Below are positions 63,947 to 64,000 of a DNA stretch of 64,000 bases, one piece after another. The notes under the pieces were generated by a model. It worked only from the letters and a program-made list of their open reading frames with translations. It was not told where the DNA came from and made no database searches. The stretch is from Bosea sp. 29B. Its GTDB lineage: Bacteria > Pseudomonadota > Alphaproteobacteria > Rhizobiales > Beijerinckiaceae. Every line of letters begins with the position of its first letter. The stretch's first letter is position 1. Both the position numbers and the translations under genes were made by a program. The stretch is taken from NCBI RefSeq assembly GCF_902506165.1, contig NZ_LR733817.1, forward strand, positions 1,162,255 to 1,226,254. The letters run 5' to 3'.

Positions 63947-64000
63947 GCGTTTCAGACCTTGATTGAAGAGAGGGTGGTCGGCGCGGCTTCCCGGAGGCGG

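Overview
The window is about 64 kb of GC-rich chromosomal DNA that reads as an alphaproteobacterium of the order Hyphomicrobiales (Rhizobiales). The basis is the codon usage, the argB / pyrimidine 5'-nucleotidase pair, an Omp25-type porin, a DUF2793 protein, many Liv- and Dpp-type ABC importers, and two families of short palindromic intergenic repeats. A Bosea-like genus is a guess from general resemblance. No rRNA, tRNA, CRISPR array, insertion sequence or prophage was seen, and no gene-free stretch exceeds 300 bases.

Layout. 1-4320: end of a metallophosphoesterase gene, an FkbM methyltransferase, a nucleotide-sugar dehydrogenase and a DUF2793 protein (surface polysaccharide flavour). 4459-12992: a catabolic module with an SDR and a GntR regulator facing a Liv-type importer whose permease and both ATPases are one 841-residue protein, then a 3-hydroxyacid dehydrogenase and a beta-keto acid cleavage enzyme. 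13090-27818: mixed housekeeping and small regulatory units (CPA1 antiporter, Tam methyltransferase, an SDR lacking YxxxK facing a LysR gene, ArsR/SRPBCC pair, TetR/DUF6151/DUF6958 operon, oxoamine synthase/M20 pair with an AraC regulator, porin, YihY, DUF423, argB, pyrimidine nucleotidase). 27946-46567: 8-oxoguanine deaminase, a dpp operon with two tandem binding proteins, an orphan double ATPase, and a LysR-linked second peptide-type importer whose binding protein looks circularly permuted, followed by a small gamma-glutamylcyclotransferase-like gene. 46637-52680: a LacI-controlled nucleoside unit (two nucleoside hydrolases plus a sugar-type importer without its own ATPase). 52951-63553: a MarR-controlled two-component flavin monooxygenase with cupin and amidase, a GntR/DUF2848 pair and a full Liv importer. 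63560-63946: a class I cytochrome c.

The dominant theme is uptake and breakdown of small organic nutrients. Five ABC importers, each next to its own regulator or enzymes, are packed into the window. Several divergent promoters carry strong palindromes that fit the adjacent regulator: GntR at 6050, TetR at 18755 with a matching site at 16361, LacI at 52827, MarR at 53533, and a 46-bp palindrome at 58847. The most unusual observations are the permuted binding protein (40682-42289), the LivM-LivG-LivF fusion (8418-10943), the YxxxK-less SDR possibly under TetR control, and the 46-bp palindrome.
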